Positions 18,806 to 27,944 are shown, counted from the first letter of the stretch. The stretch: 64,000 bases of DNA from Streptomyces sp. I6 (GCA_003725745.1 RHDP01000001.1:2633501-2697500); one strand, 5' to 3'. Numbers and translations: made by a program. Notes: generated from the sequence alone by a model not told the origin.

Positions 18806-19968
18806 GCTGTCTCCTCCTGCTCCTGCGTCGTTGGGGTGCCCGGCCCGGCGGGGGCCTTGTGCACCGTAACGGAGCCCCGCTGCGCGGGGGCCTGCCACGT
18901 CGTGGCGGATTCCCGGCGGGCGGGCGCCTCCCTCGCCGTAGTGGATTCCCTGGGGACAGGAGCGTCCCTCGCCGCAACGGGATCCCGCTGCGCGGCGGCG
19001 TCCCGCGTCGTGAGAGAGTCCCGCGTCGTGAGAGAGTCCCGCGTCGTGAGAGAGTCCCGCGTCGCGAGGGATTCCCTCCGGGCGGGGGTCTCCCGCACCG
19101 TACGCGCTTCCCGCCCGGCGGCGCCGTCCCGCCCCAGGTGCGCCTCCACCAGCTTCCTGATCTCCGCCGTGACCGCCTCCGGGGCCTCCACCGGGGTCAT
19201 GTGCCCCGTCCCGGCGAGTTCGACGAGACCCACGCACTCGGGCAGCGACGCGGCGAGCGCCCGGGCGTGGACGATCGGGGTGAGCCGGTCCGCGGTACCC
19301 GCGACGACCGCCGTGGGCAGCCGCATCTCCCGTACGCCGGCGTCCAGATCGAGCCCGGCGAGGACGTGCGACCAGGCCACCCGGGTCGAGCGCGGGCATG
19401 CGTGCACGATCCGGGCACACTCGGCGACCCGCTCCGGTGCCGCACCCGGCGCCATCGTCGCGTAGCGCAGAATCCTCCGGGAGACCGGGGTGACCGGGCC
19501 GAGCGGGGCACGCGAGCCCAGGACCGCCCGGGTGAGCCGGGTCCGGAACGCACCGGCCCGCATCGGCACCACCAGCGACTCGGCGACGAGCCGTGAACTG
19601 CCCGTGCTGCACAGCAGCGCGGCCGCGGCGTGCTCGACGAACCCCGGCCGCGACGCGGCCGCCATGAGCGTCATCCCGCCCATGGAGTGCCCGGCGAGGA
19701 CGGCCCGTTCGCCCGGTGCCAGCGCGGCGGCGAGCACGGCCTCCAGATCGTCTGCGAGGGCCTCGGTACTGTGCCCGGCCCCGGCGACGGCGGGTGTGCG
19801 GCCGTGCCCCCGCTGGTCGTAGGCGACGACCCGGTGGTCGGCGGCCAGCTCCCTGATCTGGGCGGCCCAGAAACGGGTCGAGCAGGTCCAGCCGTGTGCG
19901 AGCACGACGGCGGGCGCGCCGTCGGGGCCGTGCATCTCCACGTGGACGCGGGAGCCGTCGGCCGACAC
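18802..19968 (-). CDS. Alpha/beta hydrolase with repetitive C-terminal tail
   Basis: This 388-residue protein has an alpha/beta-hydrolase domain in residues 1-275: oxyanion loop AHGWTCSTRFW, nucleophile GHSMGGM, acid in AGTADRLTP and histidine in GTGHMTPVE. Residues 280-388 are an unusual, probably disordered tail of degenerate hexapeptides (TRDSLT, ARESTT types). The tail includes three perfect 18-bp DNA copies at 19001-19054. The usual family length is about 280, so the tail is an add-on. The gene lies 64 bp after the Baeyer-Villiger monooxygenase and overlaps the SDR, which fits a role in hydrolysing the ester or lactone formed by the monooxygenase. Confidence 0.88.
   Translation of the reverse strand: MSADGSRVHVEMHGPDGAPAVVLAHGWTCSTRFWAAQIRELAADHRVVAYDQRGHGRTPAVAGAGHSTEALADDLEAVLAAALAPGERAVLAGHSMGGMTLMAAASRPGFVEHAAAALLCSTGSSRLVAESLVVPMRAGAFRTRLTRAVLGSRAPLGPVTPVSRRILRYATMAPGAAPERVAECARIVHACPRSTRVAWSHVLAGLDLDAGVREMRLPTAVVAGTADRLTPIVHARALAASLPECVGLVELAGTGHMTPVEAPEAVTAEIRKLVEAHLGRDGAAGREARTVRETPARRESLATRDSLTTRDSLTTRDSLTTRDAAAQRDPVAARDAPVPRESTTAREAPARRESATTWQAPAQRGSVTVHKAPAGPGTPTTQEQEETA
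19001..19054. repeat. 18-bp tandem repeat inside hydrolase tail, 3 perfect copies
   Basis: The unit tcccgcgtcgtgagagag, read on the minus strand, encodes one copy of a six-residue T-R-D-S-L-T motif. A fourth, diverged unit follows to about 19070. The number of residues stays in frame, so copy-number change would only lengthen or shorten the tail. Confidence 0.8.
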
Positions 19969-20032
19969 GGCGGTCAGTTCGCGGGGGCGACGGGCGGGGC
20001 CGGGGCCGTCGCCGCCCGCTTCACACGCCCGC

Positions 20033-21577
20033 TCACGCGCTCTCCTCCCCCACCGCGGCGGGGACGGCTCCGCTGCTCCCGGCCGCCCGGTCCGCCGCCG
20101 CGGTGCGGGGCGCGCGGATCACCTCGTACTCGGCGAGGTCGACCGTGCGGGTCTGCCGACGGAACTCCCCGGTCGTACCGGGCCAGAGGGTGGTGTTGCG
20201 GCCGCTCGCGTCGAGGTACCAGCTGGAGCAGCCGGTGTTCCACACGGTCCGCTTCATCCGCTCCTGGACCCGCCGGTTCCAGGCGTGGACGGCGGAAGGC
20301 CGGGCGCCGAGCGCGACCCGGCCGCCGAGGACGTCCAGCTGGCGCAGGTAGTCGGCCATGTAGTTCAGCTGGGACTCGATCATCAGGATCATCGAGCTGT
20401 TTCCGAGGCCCGTGTTGGGGCCGATGATCGTCATCCAGTTGGGGAAGCCGGCCGCGGTGGCACCGCGCAGCGACTCCATGCCGTCCTTCCACACCTCGGC
20501 GAGAGTGCGGCCGTCCGCGCCCACCACCCGGTCGGCGATCGGCAGGTCGGTGACGTGGAAGCCGGTGCCGAAGACGATCGCGTCGACCTCGGCCTCCGCG
20601 CCTCCGGCGGCCACGACCGTGGAGCCGCGCACCTCGGCCAGCCCGGAGGCGACGACGTCGACATTGGGCCGGGCGAGCGCCGGGTAGTAGTCGCTGGACA
20701 GCAGGATCCGCTTGCAGCCGATGCGGTAGGACGGCGTCAGCTTCGCCCGCAGAACCGGGTCCTTGACGGACTTGGCCATGTTGGCCTTGGCCAGCGACTC
20801 GATCAGGCCGAGTTGTTCCGGGCGCTTGGTGAACGCGCTGACCTGCAACTCCCTGATGCCCCAGAGCAGTCCGCGACGGACGGTCGCGGTGAGCGGCAGC
20901 AGCCGGTGCAGCCGGCGCTCACCCGCACCGATGGCCCGGTCCATCCGCGGCATCACCCAGGGCGGGGTGCGCTGGAACAGCGTCAGCTTCGCCACCAGGG
21001 GCTGGATCGCCGGCACGATCTGGATGGCGGACGCACCGGTCCCGATCACCGCGACCCGCTTGCCGCGCAGGTCGTAGTCGTGGTCCCAGCGCGCCGAGTG
21101 GAAGACCCTGCCGGGGAACCCACCGAGTCCGGGGATCTCGGGGACCTTGGGGTCGGACAGCGGGCCGGTGGCGGAGACCACGACGTCGGCGGTGAACGCA
21201 CCCCGCGAGGTCTCGATCTCCCAGTGCAGTTCGCCGGTGTTCCAGCGCACCATCAGCACGTCGTGTCCGAAGCGGAGGTGCGGGCGGATCCCGAAGGTGT
21301 CGGTGACGTGCTCCAGGTACGCCCGGATGTGCTCCTGCCCGGAGAAGGTCCGGGGCCAGTCCGGGTTGGGCGCGAAGGAGAACGAGTACAGGTGGGACGG
21401 CACGTCGCAGGCGCAGCCGGGGTAGCCGTTGTCCCGCCAGGTCCCGCCGACCGAGTCGGCCCGCTCCAGCACGACGAAGTCGGTGATCCCCTCTCGGCGC
21501 AGCCGGACCGCGGCGCCGAGACCGCCGAAGCCGGACCCGATCACCGCCACTCGCACGTGCTCGAACCGCTGGCTCAT
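20033..21577 (-). CDS. Flavin-containing Baeyer-Villiger monooxygenase
   Basis: This 514-residue FAD- and NADPH-dependent monooxygenase inserts oxygen next to a ketone. The FAD site is VAVIGSGFGGLGAAV near the N-terminus. The type I BVMO fingerprint is FPGRVFHSARWD (FxGxxxHxxxWD), followed by the NADPH site VAVIGTGASAIQ. Start ATG 21577 (MSQRFEHVRV) was chosen because the longer reading runs into the promoter region. It is the first gene of an operon with an esterase-like hydrolase and an SDR, together able to take an alcohol through ketone and ester to an acid. The divergent MerR gene starts 140 bp away and probably controls it. Confidence 0.9.
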   Translation of the reverse strand: MSQRFEHVRVAVIGSGFGGLGAAVRLRREGITDFVVLERADSVGGTWRDNGYPGCACDVPSHLYSFSFAPNPDWPRTFSGQEHIRAYLEHVTDTFGIRPHLRFGHDVLMVRWNTGELHWEIETSRGAFTADVVVSATGPLSDPKVPEIPGLGGFPGRVFHSARWDHDYDLRGKRVAVIGTGASAIQIVPAIQPLVAKLTLFQRTPPWVMPRMDRAIGAGERRLHRLLPLTATVRRGLLWGIRELQVSAFTKRPEQLGLIESLAKANMAKSVKDPVLRAKLTPSYRIGCKRILLSSDYYPALARPNVDVVASGLAEVRGSTVVAAGGAEAEVDAIVFGTGFHVTDLPIADRVVGADGRTLAEVWKDGMESLRGATAAGFPNWMTIIGPNTGLGNSSMILMIESQLNYMADYLRQLDVLGGRVALGARPSAVHAWNRRVQERMKRTVWNTGCSSWYLDASGRNTTLWPGTTGEFRRQTRTVDLAEYEVIRAPRTAAADRAAGSSGAVPAAVGEESA

Positions 21578-21717
21578 GCCGCCTCCCGCCTGCCGAAGAC
21601 ACTCCCACCGGACCGCGCCAGCAATCACTGGCACGATGGGAGGGTAAAGCCTCCGCATACCGAGCGGTAGGGGCGGGACCGAACAAGTTACCGGCGGTAC
21701 AACATAGGCTTGCGCGC

Positions 21718-22388
21718 GTGACGGACGAGCAGCGCACGGATCGCGAGACCCGCGAGATCCGCGAGTACCGCATGGGGGAGCTGGCCGAGCAGGCCGGAAT
21801 CACGGTGCGCACCCTGCGCTTCTACCGCGAGCGGGGGCTCATCCCCCGCCCCGCAGGGAGGGCCGGATCGCCTGGTACGACGACCACCACCTGGCCCGGC
21901 TGCGGACCATCGCGGCGCTGCTGGAGCGCGGACACACCCTCAGCGGCATCGCCGACCTGGCCGCCGCGTTCGACAGCGGCCGCGACGTCGGCGAGGTGCT
22001 GGGCCTCGGGGAGCCCAGCGAGGAGACCCCGGTCCGGCTCACCCCGGAGGCCCTGGCCGACTACTTCGGGGGCGAGACCACCGCGGAGAACCTCACGGCG
22101 GCGCTCGACCTCGGCTATCTGGCCACCGACGGCGACGAGATCGTCCACATCAGCCGCCGACTGCTCGACGTCTCGTCCGCACTGGTGAAGGAGGGCGTCC
22201 CGCTCTCGGCAGTCCTCGCGGCGGGGCGCGAGGTGCGCGGCCACGCGGAGGCGCTGGCGTCCCTCTTCGTCGAACTGCTGTGCTCCCACACCGCCGAGGG
22301 AGACCTGGAGCGCCTGCGCCCACTGGCGAAGAGCGTGGTGGACGCGGAACTCTCGATGGCGATGGACCGCCGCCTGCGCGGGGGGTGA
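21718..22388 (+). pseudogene. MerR-family regulator, frameshifted
   Basis: GTG 21718 opens a MerR-type winged-helix domain: RMGELAEQAGITVRTLRFYR and then ERGLIPRP. The frame breaks at about 21855-21865. One restored base leads into GRIAWYDDHHLARLRTIAAL, then LGLGEPSEETPVRLTPEALA and a C-terminal effector domain ending at 22388, 223 residues in all. The second half is intact and protein-like. It diverges from the Baeyer-Villiger operon with a 140-bp shared promoter region, so it is the likely local regulator. The missing base fits the pattern seen across the window. Confidence 0.8.
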
Positions 22389-22554
22389 CGGCAGCGGCAT
22401 CAGACGCGCCTCCTGACGGCCTGGGCCGCCGCCTGCGCGGGGTGACCGGTGGGCCCGGCAGGGCCGGCGCGCCACGGGGGAGCGTCGGGCCCCTCCCGCG
22501 CTGCGGCCGCACCGCGGAGTGCACGGCCCGGTACGGGGGCCCACCGGCCGGCCC

Positions 22555-22705
22555 CGGATCGGGACCTGAATCGGGGCCTGAATCGGGGTCCGGAGTCAGG
22601 GGTCCGGAGTCAAGGGTCCGGTACGGGGGCCCGGAGTCAGGAGTCCGGAGCCAAGGCCCGGAGTCAGGAGTCCGGAGCCAAGGCCCGGAGTCAGGGGTCC
22701 GGGGC
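22555..22705. repeat. Interspersed ccggagtcagg/ccggagccaagg repeats
   Basis: The gap between the MerR and exonuclease genes contains about eight diverged copies of a 12- to 14-bp unit, some as higher-order pairs (cccggagtcaggagtccggagcca type). No gene is visible in it. Confidence 0.65.
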
Positions 22706-23513
22706 TACGGCTCGAAGACGGCCGTCACCGGCGCGTGGTCGCTCCACCGCTCCGTGTGGCTCGCGGCCCGCTCCACATACGCCTTCACACACCGCTCCGC
22801 GAGGTGCGGGGTCGCCACCAGCAGATCGATGCGCCAGCCCGTGTCGTTGTCGAAGGCGCGACCCCGGTAGGACCACCAGGAGTACGGGCCCTCCTGCCCG
22901 GGGTGCATGGCGCGGACGACGTCCACGTACCCGGCACCGGTCTCACCGTCGCCGTACACCCGGCCGAGCCACTCCCGCTCCTCGGGCAGGAAGCCGGAGT
23001 TCCTCCTGTTGCCGCGCCAGTTCCTCAGGTCGGCCTCCTCGTGGGCGATGTTCCAGTCACCGCACACCAGCACGTCACGGCCGTCCGCCGCCGCGCGCTC
23101 CCGAAGACCCCTCAGATACGGCAGGAACGCGTCCATGAAGCGGTACTTCTCGTCCTGGCGCTCCGTCCCGACCTCCCCGAGGGGAGGTAGAGGCTGGCGA
23201 CCGTGACGCCGGGCAGGTCGACCTCGACATAGCGTCCGCTGCCGTCGAACTCCGCGCTGCCGAACCCGGTCCGCACCGCGTCCGGCTCGCGCCGGGTGAG
23301 GACGGAGACGCCGGCGCGGCCCTTGGCGGCAGCCGGGACATGCACCGCGTGCCAGCCCTCGGGGCTGCGCACCTCGTCGGGAAGCTGGTGGGCCTCGGCC
23401 CGCACCTCCTGGAGGCACACCACGTCGGCGGAGGTCCCGGCCAGCCACTCGACGAAGCCCTTCTTGGCGGCGGCCCGCAGCCCGTTCACATTCACGCTGG
23501 TCACAGTGAGCAC
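22705..23513 (-). pseudogene. xth: Exodeoxyribonuclease III (AP endonuclease), frameshifted
   Basis: This would be a 269-residue Mg-dependent exonuclease III-type repair enzyme that cuts at abasic sites. The first part, from GTG 23513, reads LTVTSVNVNGLRAAAKKGF (active-site Asn) and VVCLQEVRAE (metal-binding Glu). The second part, in another frame, has VLVCGDWNIAHEEADL (Asp, Asn), GWRIDLLVAT and WSDHAPVTAVF (Asp-His). The break is at about 23176, in CCCTCGGGGAGG, where one more G joins LYLPSG to EVGTERQDEKY. All catalytic residues are present. The gene is monocistronic and divergent from the GNAT gene. Confidence 0.85.
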
Positions 23514-23564
23514 CCCGGAACAATAGCCGGAAGACCGACCGTGCATACATGTACGATATTCCGC

Positions 23565-24050
23565 ATGAACATCCAGCGGATGCGCTTCGACCACCCCGAC
23601 GCCGTCAAACTCAACGATCAGGTGCAGCTGGAGTACGCCGCGCGCTACGGCGACGAGGGGGATGTCACACCCCTGGACCCCTCGATGTTCGTGCCGCCGC
23701 GCGGACTCTACCTGCTCGCCTACGACGGGCTGGGCCGCCCGGTCGCCACCGGCGGCTGGCGCACCCAGGACGAGAACGCCGAGGGGTACGCGAACGGCGA
23801 CGCCGAACTCAAGCGGATGTACGTCGTCCCCGAGGCGCGCGGCATCGGCCTGGCACGGCGCGTCCTGGCGGCACTGGAGGAGGACGCCCGCACGGCCGGG
23901 CGCACCCGCATGGTCCTGGAGACCGGCACCGCCCAGCCCGAGGCCATCGCGCTGTACACCTCCAGCGGCTACGAGCCGTGCCCCAAGTTCGGCCACTACC
24001 GCGAGTACGAGAACAGCCGCTGCTTCGCCAAACCGCTCACCCGGCACTGA
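23565..24050 (+). CDS. GNAT-family N-acetyltransferase
   Basis: This 161-residue acetyl-CoA-dependent acetyltransferase has a GNAT core: the beta4 strand ELKRMYVVPEARG is followed by the acetyl-CoA pyrophosphate loop RGIGLARRVL, and the C-terminal part reads ALYTSSGYEPCPKFGHYREY. The acceptor is unknown. ATG 23565 (MNIQRMRF) is preferred over upstream codons because those overlap the divergent exonuclease gene. A short palindrome, TACATGTA (23547-23554), lies just upstream in the shared 51-bp spacer and could be an operator. Confidence 0.85.
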   Translation: MNIQRMRFDHPDAVKLNDQVQLEYAARYGDEGDVTPLDPSMFVPPRGLYLLAYDGLGRPVATGGWRTQDENAEGYANGDAELKRMYVVPEARGIGLARRVLAALEEDARTAGRTRMVLETGTAQPEAIALYTSSGYEPCPKFGHYREYENSRCFAKPLTRH

Positions 24051-24516
24051 GCCCGGCGCCCGGCACCCCGGCCCTCATCGCTGAGCCCGACGCCCGACAC
24101 CCCCGGCGCTCTTCTCCGCCCCGCCCCGCCGACAGGGGAAGACCCGCCGACCTCCGGGGGCTCCGCCGGCCCCGCGAGCGCGGCCGGCCCCACCGGCCCC
24201 CGCCGCTGCCCTGAGCGCCCACGGCTCCGGACGTTCCGCCGACTGCGACGGCCGCGACTTCCACCAGCCCCGCGAGCACGAGCCGATCCACCAGCCCCGG
24301 CGCCCCCCTCAGCGCCGACGGCCCCGCCGCCCTCGACGGCTCCATCCGCTTCTACGGCTCCGGCGCCCTCAACGACCGCGGCAGTCACGACAGTCACGGC
24401 AGTCACAATATTCCTGACGCGCTCCTGACAATCGCGCCGCATCGTGGCAACCTGCCTCACGAACGTCGATCCGCACCGTTCTCATCCCCCACCTGCCCCG
24501 GCAGAAGGAGACATGC
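24051..24516. other. 466-bp spacer without a recognised gene
   Basis: The first 330 bases are proline/arginine-type GC-rich sequence with no protein-like frame. The last 130 bases drop in GC, with a small ggcagtcac repeat (about 24381-24410), and probably contain the promoter of the secreted protease. I cannot place the promoter boxes with confidence. Confidence 0.4.
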
Positions 24517-25487
24517 GTGAGACGCCATCGCACAGCCGCAGCGATCCTGTTAGCAGTCGGCGCTCTGCTCACGGGCGGCCTGACGGCCACCACCGCCGCC
24601 CACGCCGCCACACCGGACCCGTCCCCCGCCCCCAGCCCGCGGCCCACCAGGCCACGGCCGCCGAGCAGCAGAAGGCCCGCACCTTCTGGACCCCCGAGCG
24701 GATGCGCGCCGCGGCCCCGCTCGACCTCCACCTCGGCGTGGACGCGCTGAAGACCCTGAAGGCCCCCGAGCCGGGGGCCGTGACCACGACCGTCGCCCCG
24801 ACCGCCTTCCCCCAGGCGGGCGGCCCCTGGACCGGCGGCGGCGCGGTCGTGAAGACCTCCGGCCGGCTCTTCTTCACCTTCCAGGGACGCAACTCGTCGT
24901 GTTCGGCGAACGCCGTGACCAGCCAGAACGGCAGTACCGTCATGACGGCCGGACACTGCGTCAAGTACCAGGGCAGCTGGCACACCAACGTCGTCTTCGT
25001 GCCCGCGTACGACAACGGCCAGGCCCCGTACGGCCAGTGGACCGCCACCAAGACCCTGACCACCCCGCAGTGGGAGGCCACCGAGGACATCAACCACGAC
25101 ATCGGCGCGGCCGTGCTCGCCCCGCTGAACGGCCAGAAGCTGACGGCCGTCACCGGAGCCCAGGGCATCCAGTTCAACGGCGGCTACAACAAGCAGATGT
25201 ACGCCTTCGGATTCCCGGCCGTGTCCCCGTACGACGGCTCGAAGCTGATCTACTGCAGCGGAAACAGCTCCAAGGACTGGCTGTTCACCCAGGACCACAG
25301 CCTGGGCTGCAACATGACCGGCGGCTCCAGCGGCGGCCCCTGGTTCACCGGCTTCAACGAGACGGCGGGCACGGGCCTGCAGGTCTCGGTGAACAGCTTC
25401 GGCTACATCTTCCTGCCGAACCGGATGTTCGGCCCGTACTTCGGCAATGAGGCGAAGGCGCTGTACGACAGGGCCCAGACCTCCTGA
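24517..25487 (+). pseudogene. Secreted trypsin-like serine protease, frameshifted; TTA codon
   Basis: After restoring one base this is a 323-residue extracellular S1 protease. From GTG 24517 a Sec signal peptide runs RRHRTAAAILLAVGALLTGG and ends in AHA-A. The frame breaks at about 24620-24645. It resumes at AAEQQKARTFWTPERM, then a propeptide-like stretch, then the triad: TAGHC (His), NHDIGAAV (Asp) and GGSSGGPW (Ser). GAAGGAGA lies just upstream. Codon 12 is TTA (24550-24552), the rare leucine codon read by the bldA tRNA, so translation should depend on development. A perfect hairpin terminator follows the stop. Confidence 0.85.
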
Positions 25488-25495
25488 CCACAGGC

Positions 25496-25523
25496 GCCGG
25501 CGGGGGCCCAGTCCCCCGCCGGC
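25496..25523 (+). terminator. Hairpin terminator after the secreted protease
   Basis: A perfect 11-bp stem (GCCGGCGGGGG / CCCCCGCCGGC) with a 6-nt loop lies 8 bp after the stop. It sits between convergent genes and so may serve both. Confidence 0.7.
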
Positions 25524-25540
25524 CGCCGGCCGCAGTCCGC

Positions 25541-25587
25541 AGCCCCCAGCCCCCAGCCCCCAGCCCCCAGCCCCCAGCCCCCAGCCC
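25541..25587. repeat. 7-bp tandem repeat (agccccc), 6.7 copies
   Basis: This perfect heptamer array lies in the spacer between the protease terminator and the end of the aldo/keto reductase gene. It is non-coding. Confidence 0.85.
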
Positions 25588-25646
25588 GCCGAACGAGACC
25601 GCCGAACGCCGTGTCCCCGACGGGTACATGACTGCGGTGGAACCGC

Positions 25647-26657
25647 TCAGGGAAGCGGCACGCCGCGAGCCGCCAGCCAGAGCGCGTACCACTCCTCGTG
25701 GTCGAGGTCCGGCTCCCGCTGCGCGGCCTGCCCGCAGGCGCGGATGCGCTCGGGGCTGGCGGTGCCGATCACCGGGGAGATCCGCGCGGGGTGGCGCCGC
25801 AACCACCACAGCAGCACCGTCTCCGGCGTCACGCCCTTCCGCTCGGCGAGGGACGCGACGAGCCGGGCCGCGGCCTGCTCCTCCGGCGTCTCCTGCCGCC
25901 CGGTGAAACGGCCCTGCGCCAGTGCGCCCCAGGCCTGAAGCTCGATGCCGTTGTCCCGGCAGTACTCGAGGGTGCCGAAGGGGAAGCCGTTCGAAGCGGC
26001 CTCGGGGGTGTTCACGACCACTCCGGCCTCGAGCCAGTCGCGCCGTTGCAGGCTCATCTCCAACTGGTTCGCGACGAGCGGCACGTCCAGCCGGGCCTGC
26101 AGGGGAGCGATCTGCGCCGCCGCCATGTTGGACACCCCGAACCGCCGCACCAGACCCTGCCGGTGGAGCGAGGTCAGTGCCTCGGCGATGTCGTCGGGGT
26201 CGGCCAGCGGGTCCGGCCGGTGCAGCAGCAGCACGTCGATCACATCGGTGCGCAGCCGCGTCAGGCTCTCCTCGACCCGCCGCACGACGGTCCGCCCGCG
26301 CAGGTCGTAGATCCCCGGGCGCTCCCCGTCCGCGAGGCGGATACCGCACTTGGTCTGCACGACGATCCGCTCCCGCAACTCCGGAGCACGGGCCAGGACC
26401 TCGCCGAAGACGGCCTCCGCCTTGCCGTGCCGGTAGATGTCGGCGTGGTCGAACCTGGTGATGCCGATGCCCAGCGCCGCCTCGACCGCCGCCTCCGCGG
26501 CGGCTATGTCCCCGGGGCCGTACGGGGCGGCGTCCCAAGTCCCGCCGAGTCCCATGCAGCCGTACAGCAGCCGATCGCCCGTCGCGCCCGTCGCGCCCGT
26601 CGCGCCTGTCGTGCCTGTCGTGCCTGTCGTGCCTGTCACGGCCGTCTTCGTCGTCAC
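25647..26657 (-). CDS. Aldo/keto reductase
   Basis: This 336-residue NADPH-dependent reductase has a TIM-barrel fold. The catalytic tetrad is visible: Asp and Tyr in FDHADIYRHGKAE, Lys in VVQTKCGI and His in LLLHRPDPL; GVSN and the C-terminal ISPVIGTASPERI complete the cofactor pocket. The closest group appears to be the YdhF-type oxidoreductases. The N-terminus is odd: residues 6-27 are Thr-Gly-Thr/Ala-Thr-Gly repeats encoded by a 9-bp tandem array (26581-26634). This is not part of the family domain, which begins at LLYGCMGLGG. Start ATG 26657 is kept, but a shorter product is possible. Confidence 0.88.
   Translation of the reverse strand: MTTKTAVTGTTGTTGTTGATGATGATGDRLLYGCMGLGGTWDAAPYGPGDIAAAEAAVEAALGIGITRFDHADIYRHGKAEAVFGEVLARAPELRERIVVQTKCGIRLADGERPGIYDLRGRTVVRRVEESLTRLRTDVIDVLLLHRPDPLADPDDIAEALTSLHRQGLVRRFGVSNMAAAQIAPLQARLDVPLVANQLEMSLQRRDWLEAGVVVNTPEAASNGFPFGTLEYCRDNGIELQAWGALAQGRFTGRQETPEEQAAARLVASLAERKGVTPETVLLWWLRRHPARISPVIGTASPERIRACGQAAQREPDLDHEEWYALWLAARGVPLP
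26581..26634. repeat. 9-bp tandem repeat in the AKR N-terminus, 6 copies
   Basis: Units gtcgcgccc / gtcgtgcct alternate in two blocks of three. Read on the minus strand, each encodes one copy of the tripeptide G-T-T or G-A-T. The unit keeps the frame. Confidence 0.8.
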
Positions 26658-26774
26658 CCGGCGACCCTACTGGCCACGGTTGCGGGGAGGTGGCGGGGGT
26701 GCGGGGGCCTCCGCCGGCCCGGCGCGCGCAAGGGTGCCGGGCACCAGGCGGACGGGCACGCGAGGGGGCGGGAG

Positions 26775-26840
26775 GCGGACGGAGACGGAGGGGACGGAGA
26801 CGGAGGGACGGAGACGGAGGGGCGGAGACGGAGGGGCGGG
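26775..26840. repeat. ggagacggagggg tandem repeat, about 4 copies
   Basis: This GC-rich minisatellite lies in the 274-bp spacer upstream of the aldo/keto reductase gene. No gene is visible there. Confidence 0.65.
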
Positions 26841-26931
26841 CGCAGGGGTCGCCCACCCCCTCACGATGTGCCGAGTCGCACGGACCACCCGGCGCCCGGG
26901 GTTGAGGGTGGCCCGCGGCGGCCGGCTAGGG

Positions 26932-27429
26932 TCAGCGCCCTTGCGGCTCCTTCACCGTGCGAGCGCCACCGCTCTCGGCCACCACCCGAGGCACGTCCTC
27001 CCGGTCCTCACCGCCGTCGCGGTCACCGCCCTCGTCGGTTCGTTCGTCGGGACGGCCACCGGGACCGGAAAGGCGCATGCCCCCGGACTCCGCGACCCGC
27101 ACGGCATCGGCCAGGCACTCGGCGAGCCGGAGGCCCGCGTACCGGACCTCGCCGTACGGGGACATGGGGTCGGCCAGAACCTTCCCGGCATCCAGCAGGA
27201 CCTGTCTCCCCACACCCAGTTGCCCGGCTTCCACCTCGTCGGCGAACCGCGACAGGTGGCTGCCCGGGTCGTCGGTGCCCAGATGACACGGTTCGCCCTC
27301 GGGAGACGACCAGGGCATCAGGCGCGCGACGTTCGAGGGGCCGGGACCGGGGAGGGGCGACCTGTGCCGGCCCCGAACGGGCGCGGAGGCCGCCGGGGAC
27401 CCAGCCGAGGCGTTCGCCGAAGACTCCAT
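26932..27429 (-). CDS. Conserved Streptomyces protein of unknown function
   Basis: This 165-residue soluble protein has a conserved core of about residues 30-118: GPSNVARLMPWSSPEGEPCH, GSHLSRFADEVEAGQLGVG, and YAGLRLAECLADAVRVAESG. I recognise this pattern as a recurring Streptomyces hypothetical protein but know no function. The C-terminus is acidic and loose. Start ATG 27429 overlaps the stop of the upstream small gene by one base, so the two form a coupled pair. The long open frame upstream in the same frame is compositional. Confidence 0.6.
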   Translation of the reverse strand: MESSANASAGSPAASAPVRGRHRSPLPGPGPSNVARLMPWSSPEGEPCHLGTDDPGSHLSRFADEVEAGQLGVGRQVLLDAGKVLADPMSPYGEVRYAGLRLAECLADAVRVAESGGMRLSGPGGRPDERTDEGGDRDGGEDREDVPRVVAESGGARTVKEPQGR

Positions 27430-27632
27430 CAGGCGGTCACCCCTTCGGCACCGACCACATGCCGGGCCAACCCGATGCCCAGATCCGCTGCGACGAGGGC
27501 GAGCCTCCGCCGCCGCTGGAGCATGTGCTCCCGGTCGCACGCGAGGAGGTAGGGGCGTACGAGGGCACCGGCCCCGCCGTCCAGCGGGGCGCCGAGCCCG
27601 TACGGCGACCGGGCGGCGGGGAGACGGCCCAC
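27429..27632 (-). CDS. Small conserved protein (SPYGLGAPLDGGAGALV type)
   Basis: This 67-residue protein starts at GTG 27632. The conserved N-terminal segment is SPYGLGAPLDGGAGALVRPY, followed by LLACDREHMLQRRRRLALVA and a short hydrophobic end (LGIGLARHVVGAEGV). I recall that this small family is usually coupled, as here, to a gene like the one downstream (26932-27429). No function is known to me. No transmembrane segment or signal peptide is visible. Confidence 0.55.
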   Translation of the reverse strand: MGRLPAARSPYGLGAPLDGGAGALVRPYLLACDREHMLQRRRRLALVAADLGIGLARHVVGAEGVTA

Positions 27633-27944
27633 GAGCGCGGAGGGACGGATCGCGCTGACTGAACTCCCCTTCCCGGCCGCCGTCGCCGCCGACCCGACCC
27701 GCCCCGCCCCGCCGACACGTCACCCGCACCCGCACCCGCACCCGCGATCCGATCGCTTCGACGGCCCCGGAGATCCGCCACCTGCCCGCCGTCGCCCTCA
27801 CCCCGCCGGACATGACCGCGGCCGGACCGCTCCACTGACCCGCCTGACGCAGACGCACCTGGCAACAGCCCGCGGCGGCATACTCGGTGATCACCCGCGA
27901 GGCTGCCCCGCCGCTGTCACTGCCTGCGGCTGTCGCACGATCGA

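Noticed and set aside
25541-25587. Short direct repeats that might suggest a CRISPR array
   Set aside because: The units are 7 bp in perfect tandem with no spacers and no cas genes nearby. No CRISPR array is present in the window.
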